Shown here piece after piece: positions 43,391 to 52,419 of a stretch of DNA of 64,000 nt. The stretch is from contig JAZKEQ010000016.1 of the NCBI GenBank assembly GCA_040386935.1, positions 62,001 to 126,000 on the forward strand, in the 5' to 3' direction. The position numbers and the translations under genes are program-made. The DNA is from JABMMZ01 sp040386935 (GTDB lineage Bacteria > Bacteroidota > Bacteroidia > NS11-12g > UBA955). Position 1 is the first letter of the stretch; every line of letters begins with the position of its first letter. The notes under the pieces are model-generated. The model did not search any database, was not told the origin of the DNA, and worked only from the letters and a program-made list of their open reading frames with translations.

Positions 43391-46300
43391 ATGTCAAAAG
43401 CAATTACCAAAAGCATTTTATTTATTTCTGTTTTTATCCTCACGGGGAAAGTGTCGGCTCAACAATGGTTGGGCAGAACAACAGGAAATTACACAGGAAC
43501 CTACGGACTTTATAACAACGCCTCATCAATAGCGGATTCTAAATACCGCTATTACTTCAATTTTTGGGGTAGAGGTGTTAATTTTTATAACAATGGTGTT
43601 TTGTATAACGCACCTATTAAGCTCAATCAATGGGCCAATGGCACCTATGATATTTTTCAGCAAAGAATAGATGGAAAACCTGACTACCAAAAGGATTGGT
43701 TGAAAGAGCGATTGAGCGACAAAAACAAACAATTCAGTTTCAATCAGGATATATGGGGCCCTGCCTTCATGTTTCCTATTTCAAACAGAGTGAACATGTC
43801 CATCAATACCCGCCAGCGCAACAGCTTGCAGATATTCGGTCTTACCGCACCATTTGCCCGCATGGCTTTCAATGGCCTCGACTCATCAGGTGGTATTTAC
43901 GACAACAATGGCTATGCCTTGAACAGAAATACAACCTATAGCATTGGTAAATTTGGTGTGAATGCACAGAGTTATCAGGAGCTGAGTTTCTCATTTGCCG
44001 GTATATTGGCTCAGAATAAAAAGAATAAATTGAATGGTGGTTTAACCGTAAAATTCATTCGCGGACTAGGTGCTGCTTATGTAAAAGGCAATGGTTTTGA
44101 CATGGCCATTACAGGCGACAGAAGTGTGCAAATTCAAAATGCCGATATACAATATGCCTACACAGATGATAAAAGTGTGATAGAGCCTTTCAATAAACCT
44201 TATGGTTTGTTTACCCTGCAATCACAGGGTTTTGGTGCCGGTATCGATGTGGGTTTAACTTATACCCATACTGCTAATCCTGGCAAATACGCCAGAAGCA
44301 ATAAGTACTGCAACGACAATACTTACAAAAGCGATTACGACTTTAAACTGGCCGCAGCCTTCAATGATTTAGGCGGCATTGGTTACAATAAAGATGGGGT
44401 TAAATACAGTTATTCAAATACAGGACTGGTGAACCTGACAGTACCTTCAAGTGTATTGAACGGTTTCAATCAGCCAACACAAAATGCTTTCGATACCATC
44501 GGTCAAGCAGTATTCGGACAAATGGGTGCTACCAGACAAAGCGGTTTCGGTACAAGTTTGCCGGCATCATTCAATCTGCAAATGGATTTCAGAATGTCTG
44601 AACATTTATATACTTCAGTGTATTGGAATCAAAGCATGAAAGGGGCTAATTCAACAGGTATGCGCAGCACTTCCATGTTATCGGTTATACCTAGAGTAGA
44701 GTCACGCGGGTTTGAATTCAGTATGCCATTAACCCTTAGCGAAAATTACAAAAACTTTTATGTAGGCGCTTACGCCAGATTCGGTCCTGTGTTTATCGGG
44801 TCTGATAACCTGGGCGGACTTATCAATGTAGCAGCCAATACCCCATTCAGAGGTGCTGATATTTATGGTGGTGTATCATTCGGTATTGGTCATTGCCACA
44901 GATGGTGGTATGAAAACAAGGTAGAGCCTACTCATATTGATACAGTCACTCAGAAAGATTCTTTGGTACAACGCGACACTATTAAAACTGAGAAACGCGA
45001 TACCATCAAAATCATTAAACGCGATACAATAAAAATAAAAGTACACGATACTGTTTACATCAAAAAGACTGGTGAAAAACAAACCAAAATCATTCGCGAT
45101 ACCGTGTATCTGAAAAGCAAAGAAATGCTTGAAAAGGAAAGTGATTTGAAAAAACGCGAAGAGATTTTAATCATCCGTCAGAAACAATTGGAGCAAAGGG
45201 AAAAAGTAATTCAGGAGAAAGAGAAAGGTACTTATAATGAATCTGAAGATACCAAGAACTGTAAGAGTCAAAATGCCATACTCACCACTGAAAATTTGAA
45301 CCTTAAAAATAATGCGGTTATTCAAAAAGCAGAGATTGATAAGTTGAAACAACAGATAGATGAGCTGAATAAAAACAAAGCGAAACAAGATGCAGAAATA
45401 GCAGCACTGAAAAATTGCAACAATGTATTACAGTATGATGAAGCAACCGGCAAAGTATTAACCCCATGCCAGTTGTACGAAAAAGAATTGGCCAAACGCA
45501 AACAGTGCGAAACTGCCAGTGCAGAAAAAGATGCCACTATCAACCGTTTGAATACTGATATTTTAAGAGCGAATAAAGCCATTGCTGAATTGCAGGTAGA
45601 AATAGCCACACTGAAAAAAGGTGGTGTTAAAAACTCAGCAGAACCGGTGAAAGGCACTGATGCCGAAAAATTACTGAAAGCTCAAAAACAAATAGATTCA
45701 TTGAGTTTGAAAGTAATAGGCTTGCAGGCTGAGATCGATAAATGCAAAAAGACTGCAACTCAAAGTGAAGCACAGGCTCAGGTAAAACGCTTGGAAGATC
45801 AGGCCGTTATTCTGAAAGCACAGATAGCTGCAGCTCAAAAGAAAAATGATAGTTTGGCTGCTGTAGTAAATGCAAAAACAGCAGAACTTGAAAATTGTAA
45901 GAAAAATTCAGGGTCGATCAACGAAGCTGAAATAGCCAAAGCAAAAGCTGCCCAGGCTAAAGCAGAAGCCAATTATGTATTGGCCGGCAAGCGCGCTGAT
46001 AGTTTACAACTTAAATTGACCACAGTAAATGCAGACCTTGATAATTGCAGAAAAAGCAATGGTACTAGCGAAGCAGATATTGCCAAACTGAAAAAATGTG
46101 AAGAAGAAAAAGTGCTGTATAAAGCAGAACTGGATGCAGCCAACAAAAATGCTTTGAGATTGAACGCCAAAATTTATCAATCGGATGCAAAAATTGACAG
46201 CTTACAAAATAAACTGACCACTGTTACAGCCGACCTCGACAATTGCAAGAAAAACAGCGGTTCAAGCAGTGAAGCAGATATTGCCAAACTGAAAAAATGT

Positions 46301-47473
46301 GAAGATGAGAAAACACTTTATAAAGCAGAACTGGATGCGGCTAATAAAAACACTTTGACCCTGAATGCTAAGATTTATAAATTGGGTGCTAAGGTTGACA
46401 GCTTAACTGCTGAGTTGGTAAAATGCAACAGCACCAGTGGTAGCAATGATGCAGAATTGCTAAAAAAATGCAACGAAGCTAAAGCACAAATGGAAGCTGA
46501 AATCAGCGGTCTTAAAAATAAAGTAAGTGCAACAGCAAAATCATTGGATAGCATGAAATCAGTTACAGCTAATCTGGTAACAGCAAAAGCAACACTCGAA
46601 GCTGAGGTAGCTGAACTGAAAGCAAAAAGCAATACAGCCAATTGCGATGAGTATAAAAAACAGATTGAAGAAAAAGATGCGACTATCAGCAATCTGAATA
46701 CACAGAATACAACGCTTCAGAATAAGGTTAACAGTTTAACTGCACAACTGAAAGGTTTGCAAACTGAGTACCAGTTTGTGAGTGAGCAGAGATTAAAATG
46801 CAGCAAGAAATTGGATAGTTGTATGAATGGTTTGTTCAATCACGATGGAGAAGGCACTAAAACCCCTCCGGGCGATGGCAGCGGCAGTGGTTCAGGTAGC
46901 GGCAGCGGTGGTCCGAATAATCAGGAGTCTATCGAATTAAAAGAAATACAAGATAGTTTTGAGATTTTCAAGAAGAACAACGAAAACACTAATACAAATA
47001 CCAATACGACAACGACTACAACTCCGGTTGAAAAGAAAGAAAAAAGAGAATACGTTGGGTTAAAAATATTGGGTGAAATTGTAGAAACCATATTGACCAC
47101 ACCGAGCTCTACCACAACTACCCCAACTGTTAAGAAACCAAGTAGTACAACCACTACTACTCCTAATACGACTACTACCACAAGAAGCGGAGGTACTACT
47201 ACCGGCACTAAGCGCCCCAGTGAAACAGGTAGCGGTTCGGGCGGCAGTGGCAGCACCACAACCACTACTACAAGCACCACCACTAATAATAGCAATGCCG
47301 GCAGTAATTCAGGTACTGTGAAACGCACCAGCGAAAGCACTTCAGGGTCAGGAGGCACTACCACTACGCCAAAGACCACTACTACGCCTAAGCCTGCCGG
47401 AACAACAACACCAAATACCACAACTAACACCAATACCACAGCACCGGCCGCTCCCGGAACCGTCAACAGATAA
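43391..47473 (+). CDS. DUF5723 outer-membrane protein fused to long coiled coil and Thr-rich tail
   Basis: 1360 aa. Signal peptide (1-23, VSAQQ). Residues about 24-515 form a DUF5723-type beta barrel (NYTGTYGLYNNASSIADSKY; WGPAFMFPISNRVNMSINTR). A short repeat region with RDTIKI/HDTVYI units follows (about 525-575), then a ~560-residue Lys/Glu/Ala coiled coil (about 580-1145). The coiled coil includes a nearly exact 66-residue duplication (DNA 46016-46213 and 46214-46411). The C-terminal ~180 residues are Gly/Ser- and Thr-rich low complexity (many TTTT runs) around a small KEKREYVGLKILGEIVETIL segment. The barrel would sit in the outer membrane with the coiled coil extending to periplasm or surface. 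The role may be structural; the function is unknown. Confidence 0.8.
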   Translation: MSKAITKSILFISVFILTGKVSAQQWLGRTTGNYTGTYGLYNNASSIADSKYRYYFNFWGRGVNFYNNGVLYNAPIKLNQWANGTYDIFQQRIDGKPDYQKDWLKERLSDKNKQFSFNQDIWGPAFMFPISNRVNMSINTRQRNSLQIFGLTAPFARMAFNGLDSSGGIYDNNGYALNRNTTYSIGKFGVNAQSYQELSFSFAGILAQNKKNKLNGGLTVKFIRGLGAAYVKGNGFDMAITGDRSVQIQNADIQYAYTDDKSVIEPFNKPYGLFTLQSQGFGAGIDVGLTYTHTANPGKYARSNKYCNDNTYKSDYDFKLAAAFNDLGGIGYNKDGVKYSYSNTGLVNLTVPSSVLNGFNQPTQNAFDTIGQAVFGQMGATRQSGFGTSLPASFNLQMDFRMSEHLYTSVYWNQSMKGANSTGMRSTSMLSVIPRVESRGFEFSMPLTLSENYKNFYVGAYARFGPVFIGSDNLGGLINVAANTPFRGADIYGGVSFGIGHCHRWWYENKVEPTHIDTVTQKDSLVQRDTIKTEKRDTIKIIKRDTIKIKVHDTVYIKKTGEKQTKIIRDTVYLKSKEMLEKESDLKKREEILIIRQKQLEQREKVIQEKEKGTYNESEDTKNCKSQNAILTTENLNLKNNAVIQKAEIDKLKQQIDELNKNKAKQDAEIAALKNCNNVLQYDEATGKVLTPCQLYEKELAKRKQCETASAEKDATINRLNTDILRANKAIAELQVEIATLKKGGVKNSAEPVKGTDAEKLLKAQKQIDSLSLKVIGLQAEIDKCKKTATQSEAQAQVKRLEDQAVILKAQIAAAQKKNDSLAAVVNAKTAELENCKKNSGSINEAEIAKAKAAQAKAEANYVLAGKRADSLQLKLTTVNADLDNCRKSNGTSEADIAKLKKCEEEKVLYKAELDAANKNALRLNAKIYQSDAKIDSLQNKLTTVTADLDNCKKNSGSSSEADIAKLKKCEDEKTLYKAELDAANKNTLTLNAKIYKLGAKVDSLTAELVKCNSTSGSNDAELLKKCNEAKAQMEAEISGLKNKVSATAKSLDSMKSVTANLVTAKATLEAEVAELKAKSNTANCDEYKKQIEEKDATISNLNTQNTTLQNKVNSLTAQLKGLQTEYQFVSEQRLKCSKKLDSCMNGLFNHDGEGTKTPPGDGSGSGSGSGSGGPNNQESIELKEIQDSFEIFKKNNENTNTNTNTTTTTTPVEKKEKREYVGLKILGEIVETILTTPSSTTTTPTVKKPSSTTTTTPNTTTTTRSGGTTTGTKRPSETGSGSGGSGSTTTTTTSTTTNNSNAGSNSGTVKRTSESTSGSGGTTTTPKTTTTPKPAGTTTPNTTTNTNTTAPAAPGTVNR
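46016..46411 (+). repeat. Two tandem 198-bp coding repeats in the coiled coil
   Basis: Each copy encodes 66 residues starting LTTV-(N/T)-ADLDNC and containing SEADIAKLKKCE, YKAELDAANKN and LNAKIY. The copies begin at 46016 and 46214. Partial, more diverged versions flank them. Confidence 0.8.
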
Positions 47474-47477
47474 AGTT

Positions 47478-47507
47478 TTGTAATTTTAAAATACTGTTGT
47501 ATATTTG
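47478..47507 (+). promoter_or_regulatory. Promoter of rimP-nusA
   Basis: TTG (47478-47480), 19-nt spacer, TATATTTG (47500-47507): an exact match to the Bacteroidota consensus. Confidence 0.85.
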
Positions 47508-47528
47508 CAGCGTATTAAAAAAGTATTG

Positions 47529-47552
47529 TTAAGGGGCCCTAAAGCCCCTTAA
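47529..47552 (+). promoter_or_regulatory. Perfect hairpin in the rimP-nusA leader
   Basis: TTAAGGGGC (47529-47537) and GCCCCTTAA (47544-47552) form nine pairs around a 6-nt loop. It sits between the TSS region and the ATG at 47562 and has no T-run, so it is not a normal terminator. It may control translation or mRNA stability. Confidence 0.7.
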
Positions 47553-47561
47553 TTGTTGTAT

Positions 47562-48026
47562 ATGAGCGTAGCGCAAACACTGAACGAACTCTTAGATGAG
47601 ATATTAAAGCAGCACGAAGGGGTATTCCTGGTTGAGGCAAAACACAATGATCAGCACCATGAATTTATTCTGGATGCGGATAATGCCATTGGTATTGCCA
47701 CCCTTTCAAGCATTACTCGATCACTGAATCACTTTGCCGAAGAGCGCATGCCCGATGAGGTAGATTACAGCATCGATGTGTGCAGTCCGGGTGCCGACAG
47801 TCCTTTAAAGATGTTGCGCCAGTTTACTAAGCACATCGGTCGCCAGTTCGCCATTACATTAGCAGATCAAACAACATTCAACGGGCATTTAAAAGCCATT
47901 GACAATGATGTACTCACTTTTGAATACCACAAGGCACTGAAGCCTAAGAAAAACGACTTACCGGAGCTGGAAGCAGTTCCTTATCAAAACATAAAAAAAG
48001 CAACCATTATATTATCATTCAAATGA
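47562..48026 (+). CDS. rimP: Ribosome maturation factor RimP
   Basis: 154 aa from ATG 47562 (MSVAQTLNELLDEIL); a TTG at 47553 lies just behind the leader hairpin and is less likely. The N-terminal domain has VFLVEAKH and the conserved ITRSLNHFAEE (usually ..S..I...LD); VDYSIDVCSPGADSPL matches the signature Y.LEVSSPG.DRPL; the C-terminal SH3-like domain is GRQFAITLADQTTFNGHLKA. RimP assists 30S subunit maturation. Its stop overlaps the nusA ATG by 4 bp. Confidence 0.9.
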   Translation: MSVAQTLNELLDEILKQHEGVFLVEAKHNDQHHEFILDADNAIGIATLSSITRSLNHFAEERMPDEVDYSIDVCSPGADSPLKMLRQFTKHIGRQFAITLADQTTFNGHLKAIDNDVLTFEYHKALKPKKNDLPELEAVPYQNIKKATIILSFK

Positions 48027-49285
48027 AAGCAGTTTCACCACAAGTAATGACCGTTAGAGGACTCGTTGAATCCTTTTCCGAGTTTAAAGAATTCAAGAAT
48101 ATAGACAGGCCAACGATGATGCGTGTCCTTGAAGAGGTATTCCGCAACATGCTAAAAAAACGCTATGGCGATGACAAAAATTTTGACATCATTATCAATA
48201 CGGAGCAAGGTGATTTAGAAATTTACCGCAACCGTTTAATCGTTGATAATGGTGAAGTAGAAGACGAGAATCTGCAAATCAATATTACAGATGCTCAAAA
48301 AATTGAACCTGACTACCAGATAGGTGAAGAGGCCATTGACCAGGTGCCGATGGATTTCTTTGGAAGAAGAAATATTTTGGCTGCCCGTCAAACCCTGATG
48401 ACCAAAATCATGGAGTTGGAGAAAGATGAATTGATGCGCAAATACACAGATAGAATCGGTGAGATTGTATCAGGTGAAGTGTATCAAATCTGGAAAAAAG
48501 AAATCATGGTATTGGATGACGATGGTAATGAACTGTTGTTGCCTAAATCAGAAATGATTGGTGCCGATTTCTACAAAAAAGGTGAAACTCTGAAAGCAGT
48601 GGTACACGAAGTAACCATGCACAACGGTACACCAAAAATTCTTTTATCGCGTACATCTCCTGTATTCCTTGAGAAATTAATGGAATTGGAAGTACCTGAA
48701 ATTCTTGATGGCTTAATCACCATTAAGAAAATTGTAAGAGAGCCGGGTGAAAGAGCGAAAATAGCAGTAGAAAGCTATGACGACAGAATTGATCCTGTAG
48801 GTGCTTGTGTGGGTATGAAAGGTAGCAGAATTCACGGTATTGTAAGAGAGTTGAGAAACGAAAACATTGACGTTATCAATTTCACAACCAATACTACGCT
48901 GTTCATTCAACGTGCATTGAATCCTGCAAAAATCTCTTCTATCGCATTGGATGAAGCCACTAAGAAAGCGAATGTATTCTTAGCACCTGATCAGGTGAGT
49001 TTAGCAATTGGTAAAGGCGGTTTCAACATCCGTTTGGCCAGTCGTTTAGTTGGTTACGATATCGAGGTGTACAGAGAAGATGCAGAGTTTGATGATTCTG
49101 ATATTGATCTGGATGAATTTGCAGACGAAATCGATAGCTGGATCATTGACGAATTAAAAGCCATTGGTTTGGATACTGCCAAAGCGGTATTGGATACACC
49201 AACGGATGATTTAGTAAGACGTACTGAATTAGAAGAAGAAACAGTTGTAGAAATCAAAAAGATTCTACAAGCTGAATTCGAATAA
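48023..49285 (+). CDS. nusA: Transcription termination/antitermination factor NusA
   Basis: 420 aa. N-terminal RNAP-binding domain about 1-130; S1 domain about 135-205 (SGEVYQIWKKEIMVLDDDGN...); KH1 about 225-300 (DPVGACVGMKGSRIHGIVREL); KH2 about 300-350 (ISLAIGKGGFNIRLASRLVG); a short C-terminal helix-hairpin-helix-like extension (LKAIGLDTAKAVLDTPTDDL). It controls pausing, termination and antitermination. Translationally coupled to rimP. A strong terminator follows, and infB, the usual next gene, is absent. Confidence 0.95.
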   Translation: MKAVSPQVMTVRGLVESFSEFKEFKNIDRPTMMRVLEEVFRNMLKKRYGDDKNFDIIINTEQGDLEIYRNRLIVDNGEVEDENLQINITDAQKIEPDYQIGEEAIDQVPMDFFGRRNILAARQTLMTKIMELEKDELMRKYTDRIGEIVSGEVYQIWKKEIMVLDDDGNELLLPKSEMIGADFYKKGETLKAVVHEVTMHNGTPKILLSRTSPVFLEKLMELEVPEILDGLITIKKIVREPGERAKIAVESYDDRIDPVGACVGMKGSRIHGIVRELRNENIDVINFTTNTTLFIQRALNPAKISSIALDEATKKANVFLAPDQVSLAIGKGGFNIRLASRLVGYDIEVYREDAEFDDSDIDLDEFADEIDSWIIDELKAIGLDTAKAVLDTPTDDLVRRTELEEETVVEIKKILQAEFE

Positions 49286-49307
49286 GTATAGTATTCGATA
49301 GATAATC

Positions 49308-49347
49308 ATCAGGCGCAATGCGAAAGCATTGCGCCTGATTTGTTTTA
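49308..49347 (+). terminator. Terminator of rimP-nusA
   Basis: A 14-bp perfect stem (49308-49321 with 49326-49339) closed by a GAAA tetraloop, followed by TTGTTTTA. Confidence 0.92.
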
Positions 49348-49377
49348 TGCCAAATTCAAATCGGAATAGACGGGCAT

Positions 49378-49406
49378 AAAAAAAGCCCCGAACTTCGGAG
49401 CTTTTA
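49378..49406 (-). terminator. Terminator of the DUF4399 gene
   Basis: Leftward reading: AAAAGC...CCGA/TCGG...GCTTTT stem with a T-run, just after the stop at 49423. Confidence 0.7.
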
Positions 49407-49422
49407 AAATTATTGGATAGAA

Positions 49423-49938
49423 TTACTTCACTTTCACAGTAATCGTTTTACTCATGGCCGGTCCGTAAGACAGGTGTAGACCATTGGCAAACTGCAAAGT
49501 GAGTGTGTGATAACCGGGAGTCAGCATCGGATATTTTTTCAATTGTAAAGTGTCTTGCAACTGTCCTTTTCCAAAGTGAAAATAGCCTTCGGTTTCTTTC
49601 TGCATAGGCACCATGGTACCTGCGGGAATATGGCCTTGGTCAACCATCAAATGGTGATGACCTACATTGGCTTCAACACCCATGGCGGGTTTTACTTCCA
49701 TGCCTTCAACACCAAACTTAACAATAAAAGGCAATTTAATGGTTTGACTGTCTTTCAGATTGCCAAACAGTACATGCTGAGTTGGAAGAATAGCAGTGGT
49801 GTCTTTTGGTGCTTCCATGGCACTGTGGTCGTGGCCGGCATGAGAAGTGTCTGTATGGCTGGCTTCCTGATGGCTGGCATTGTTGCTGCAGGCGTATAGG
49901 GCGGTGGCGCCAAGCAGGATAAATATTGATGATTTCAT
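49423..49938 (-). CDS. DUF4399-type lipoprotein
   Basis: 171 aa. Signal peptide with lipobox ALYAC-SNN (Cys at 17), then a His-rich linker (HTDTSHAGHDHSAM) that could bind metal. The C-terminal ~115 residues follow the DUF4399 pattern: VKFGVEGMEVKPAMG, GHHHLMVDQG, FHFGKGQLQDTLQL, PGYHTLTLQFANGLHLSYGP. Family function is unknown. Located in the envelope. Its own terminator separates it from nusA. Confidence 0.85.
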   Translation of the reverse strand: MKSSIFILLGATALYACSNNASHQEASHTDTSHAGHDHSAMEAPKDTTAILPTQHVLFGNLKDSQTIKLPFIVKFGVEGMEVKPAMGVEANVGHHHLMVDQGHIPAGTMVPMQKETEGYFHFGKGQLQDTLQLKKYPMLTPGYHTLTLQFANGLHLSYGPAMSKTITVKVK

Positions 49939-50018
49939 AACTTGATAATGAGTACTGCGAAGGTACTATTATCTTTAAAACATCATGTTTAAAATTTCTA
50001 TAGAAGTATTGAGTGGGT

Positions 50019-51059
50019 TTATTTCGATTTCCAGCGGAAATAATCTTCGAAGAACCAGAAGACAGCCGGGAGGGTATTAAGGTTGCGGATGGGCTCAGTC
50101 GCAATTGTGAACCGGTAAGTTTTTTTAGGGGGATTGCTTGTTACAAATTCATAGTTAAATGATGTAATTTTATAAGTGCTCGCATTCACTGTAAAACTAT
50201 TGATATGCCTGAATTGGAATGGATTGGCAATCATTGTGTCATATCCTACTGTTGGATCATTGAGGTCGGTGGCAAGAAACACAACGGTTTCATCACTATA
50301 GCTTGTCTCAAATTTATATAAATCAATATATTGTTTTGTTTGCAGATCATAAATCAAGGCAGGCATAGTATCTCCATGGAAAATATCGCGTCCCAGTGCT
50401 TCTTCCATATAAAAGTTGGATGAGAGGAGTGAAATACCTAATTTTTTATATAATGATGAATCAGCTTTATTGGCAACATAGCTATTTTTAACATGATTGA
50501 TTTCCCAAAATACATCATAATCGTCAAGGTCTCTGTATACAAGGGTATTGTCATTTTTAGTGTAATGGTAAATCAGCATCAACCAATTGTATTCTTCAGG
50601 GGTGAGCATCTTTTTAACGTCTTGTGGAGCAAAAAGGCAAAAAGGGGATTGGTTGGCTTTTATCGATCCAAAAATAGGACTAAAAGTAATTGCAATACAT
50701 TTCAATACATTTGATTCTGTTGATTCAAAAGGTGATGTGGTAATGGTTTTTATAAACCAGATGTGTTCCAGTTTATCAGCATTCATTGAGACATTGCCAA
50801 CTTGTTCATTCATAACAATTTCAAAATTACCTCTGCTTTTTAAGTCTTCGATGCTATACTTGCCTGCCAGCGAATCATTTTTATAGGCAGTAATTTTTCC
50901 TTCAAGTGCCAGATTAAATAGCTTGGTTCTGATGGCTTTTTCTTTTGAGAAAAAATAATTGTTCCAGTCTTTTTCAGTGGGAGGTGCAAATTGTTTTTGA
51001 GCAATACTTTCATGAGCGCAAATGCAGAGCAATAGGAAGGCAATTAGTTTAAATTTCAT
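50019..51059 (-). CDS. Secreted protein of unknown function
   Basis: 346 aa. Signal peptide ending ESIAQK (about 1-21). The rest is mixed alpha/beta with several Trp/Tyr-rich segments (EKDWNNYFFSKEKAIRTKLF; TPEEYNWLMLIYHYT; AVFWFFEDYFRWK). No family or catalytic motif was recognised. It ends 80 bp upstream of the DUF4399 start, in the same direction. The T9SS ring protein GldN was considered, but its hallmark segments are not there. Confidence 0.6.
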   Translation of the reverse strand: MKFKLIAFLLLCICAHESIAQKQFAPPTEKDWNNYFFSKEKAIRTKLFNLALEGKITAYKNDSLAGKYSIEDLKSRGNFEIVMNEQVGNVSMNADKLEHIWFIKTITTSPFESTESNVLKCIAITFSPIFGSIKANQSPFCLFAPQDVKKMLTPEEYNWLMLIYHYTKNDNTLVYRDLDDYDVFWEINHVKNSYVANKADSSLYKKLGISLLSSNFYMEEALGRDIFHGDTMPALIYDLQTKQYIDLYKFETSYSDETVVFLATDLNDPTVGYDTMIANPFQFRHINSFTVNASTYKITSFNYEFVTSNPPKKTYRFTIATEPIRNLNTLPAVFWFFEDYFRWKSK

Positions 51060-51117
51060 TGTTGGAGAGGTATATTAGGAATTAACGGCAATTTATAGGT
51101 TTTGTTACACATAGTCT

Positions 51118-51729
51118 TTATTCTTTTCGGAATTTGGGCAAAGTCACATTGTACCTCACCGCAACATAACGTATTACACAAATTACGCCAATTGATAATA
51201 GCACGGTTGAATGCCTTTCCAATCCCATCAGTTCGAGCAACAGATAAACAACAGTACCGGCCAGACATGCCGAAGCATAAATGGTTTTTTGAAACAGAAT
51301 GGGCGTTTCATTGGTGAGCACATCGCGCAGTACACCACCCATTACCGCACTGAACATGCCCATGATACAGGCAATGATGGGGTCGACTCCAAGATTCAAT
51401 GCCTTTTCCATACCGATGATGGTGAACATGGCAATTCCAAGCGTATCGAATACCAACAGCATTTTGCGATTTTTGGTCAGCAATTGATACAGCACATTGG
51501 TCAGTATAATGCCGGTAAACACGGCATATATAAAATTGATGTCTTTGATCCACACCAAAGGATAACTGCCCAACAACATATCGCGCAAGCTGCCCCCGCC
51601 AATAGAGGTGATGAAGCCGATAAAGCTGACACCAAACCAATCGGGTTTTGATTTTTCGTTGGCCACCAATGCCCCTGACATGGCAAAGAAACCCGTTCCT
51701 AATAATTCGAGAATGTATTGAACTTTCAT
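51118..51729 (-). CDS. UPF0126/TRIC-type cation channel family membrane protein
   Basis: 203 aa, seven transmembrane helices arranged as two inverted three-helix repeats plus one. Each repeat has a Gly-rich hinge: SIGGGSLRDMLLG (about 42-54) and AVMGGVLRDVLTNE (about 127-140). This is the prokaryotic trimeric intracellular cation (TRIC) channel/YicG family, with a Lys- and PIP-independent pore. Physiological substrate (K+, possibly glycine in YadS-like members) uncertain. It stands between the secreted 346-aa protein and the thioesterase genes. Confidence 0.88.
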   Translation of the reverse strand: MKVQYILELLGTGFFAMSGALVANEKSKPDWFGVSFIGFITSIGGGSLRDMLLGSYPLVWIKDINFIYAVFTGIILTNVLYQLLTKNRKMLLVFDTLGIAMFTIIGMEKALNLGVDPIIACIMGMFSAVMGGVLRDVLTNETPILFQKTIYASACLAGTVVYLLLELMGLERHSTVLLSIGVICVIRYVAVRYNVTLPKFRKE

Positions 51730-51790
51730 TGGTTATAAATGGACTTAATGGTAAACAATAGTACTACAATAAAAATGATTTGAAAAGTAT

Positions 51791-52243
51791 TCATGCCGGT
51801 TTGTTGGTGTGAAGTGTTGGTGTAATGAAAGAGCAATTATGAGGGTAGGGCTTGCCATCTTTTAAAGAGACAAATACAAAACTGGCACTGCAAATAGTTT
51901 CTATCTGCCCGGTCTGATTTTCTTTTGACACATGAACATCTATCTCAATAGACGTGCGACCCAGTTGTTTGATACTGGCTTTAAATTCTATGATATCGCC
52001 CAGATGGGCAGGCTTGCGAAAGTCTACCTTGTCGAGACTCGCTGTTACAGCTCCATCGCAGTCGGTGCCATACAGTAAACGCCTGGTGACCTTGGCGGCA
52101 GAAAGATCCATTTCGGCCAGCACCTTACCGCCAAAAAGGGTGCCGGCATAATTGAGGTCTTCGGGAAATACAATGAAGGAGTGTATTGCGGACAGTTCCG
52201 AAATACTTTTACTCCCGTTGGTGTTTAATTTATTGGGTTGCAT
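51791..52243 (-). CDS. Acyl-CoA thioesterase, hotdog fold (YciA/BFIT-like)
   Basis: 150 aa. Hotdog domain about 20-135: PEDLNYAGTLFGGKVLAEMD contains the N/D-x-x-GT-L-F-GG-x-LL signature, with the catalytic Asp region at EMDLSAAK and SLDKVDFRKPAHLGDIIEF. It hydrolyses acyl-CoA in the cytoplasm. No TAnnTTTG box is visible in the 31 nt between its ATG and the upstream terminator at 52275. It may therefore be transcribed by read-through from the Cys-rich leader unit at 52333-52427. Confidence 0.88.
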   Translation of the reverse strand: MQPNKLNTNGSKSISELSAIHSFIVFPEDLNYAGTLFGGKVLAEMDLSAAKVTRRLLYGTDCDGAVTASLDKVDFRKPAHLGDIIEFKASIKQLGRTSIEIDVHVSKENQTGQIETICSASFVFVSLKDGKPYPHNCSFITPTLHTNKPA

Positions 52244-52274
52244 TTTTTTTATTTGTGTTAAAATTTTTTGGTAT

Positions 52275-52310
52275 AAAAAAAGCCCTTCAAAAAATTTTTG
52301 AAGGGCTTTT
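52275..52310 (-). terminator. Terminator or attenuator upstream of the thioesterase gene
   Basis: GCCCTTCAAAAA/TTTTTGAAGGGC stem with an A-tract on the left (T-run for leftward transcripts) and T4 on the right. It lies after the 24-codon ORF and 31 nt before the thioesterase ATG. Confidence 0.85.
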
Positions 52311-52326
52311 CAATGTTTTATATAAC

Positions 52327-52397
52327 ATTTCACTATTGCACGATGCAACAAGCCCCTCCGTAAAGGCAACGTTTATGCATACAACACTTAGTGAAAT
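52327..52397 (-). ncRNA. Possible structured RNA overlapping the Cys-rich ORF
   Basis: A perfect 9-bp closing stem (52327-52335 with 52389-52397) encloses a second hairpin (52336-52348), between a -7 promoter box and a terminator. Could be an attenuator or a small RNA; no known class was recognised. Confidence 0.3.
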
Positions 52398-52407
52398 TTC
52401 TGTTCAT
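52333..52407 (-). CDS. Cys-rich 24-aa small protein or leader peptide
   Basis: ATG 52407 to TAG 52333; 24 residues with five cysteines (C8, C9, C14, C20, C21) plus His11, Lys and Arg residues and a GG pair. A -7 box (TACATTTG, minus strand, 52420-52427) lies 12 nt upstream and a strong terminator 22 nt downstream, so the unit has all parts of a gene. The transcript can also fold: 52327-52335 pairs with 52389-52397 (9 bp) around an inner TTGCA-CGA-TGCAA hairpin. It could be a real peptide, a Cys-codon attenuator for the thioesterase gene, or a structured RNA with a chance ORF. Confidence 0.45.
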   Translation of the reverse strand: MNRNFTKCCMHKRCLYGGACCIVQ

Positions 52408-52419
52408 GATTAAGTGGTG

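Noticed and set aside
46921..47466. 181-codon minus-strand frame full of Val and Leu
   Set aside because: It is the antisense of the Thr-rich, low-complexity tail of the DUF5723 gene.
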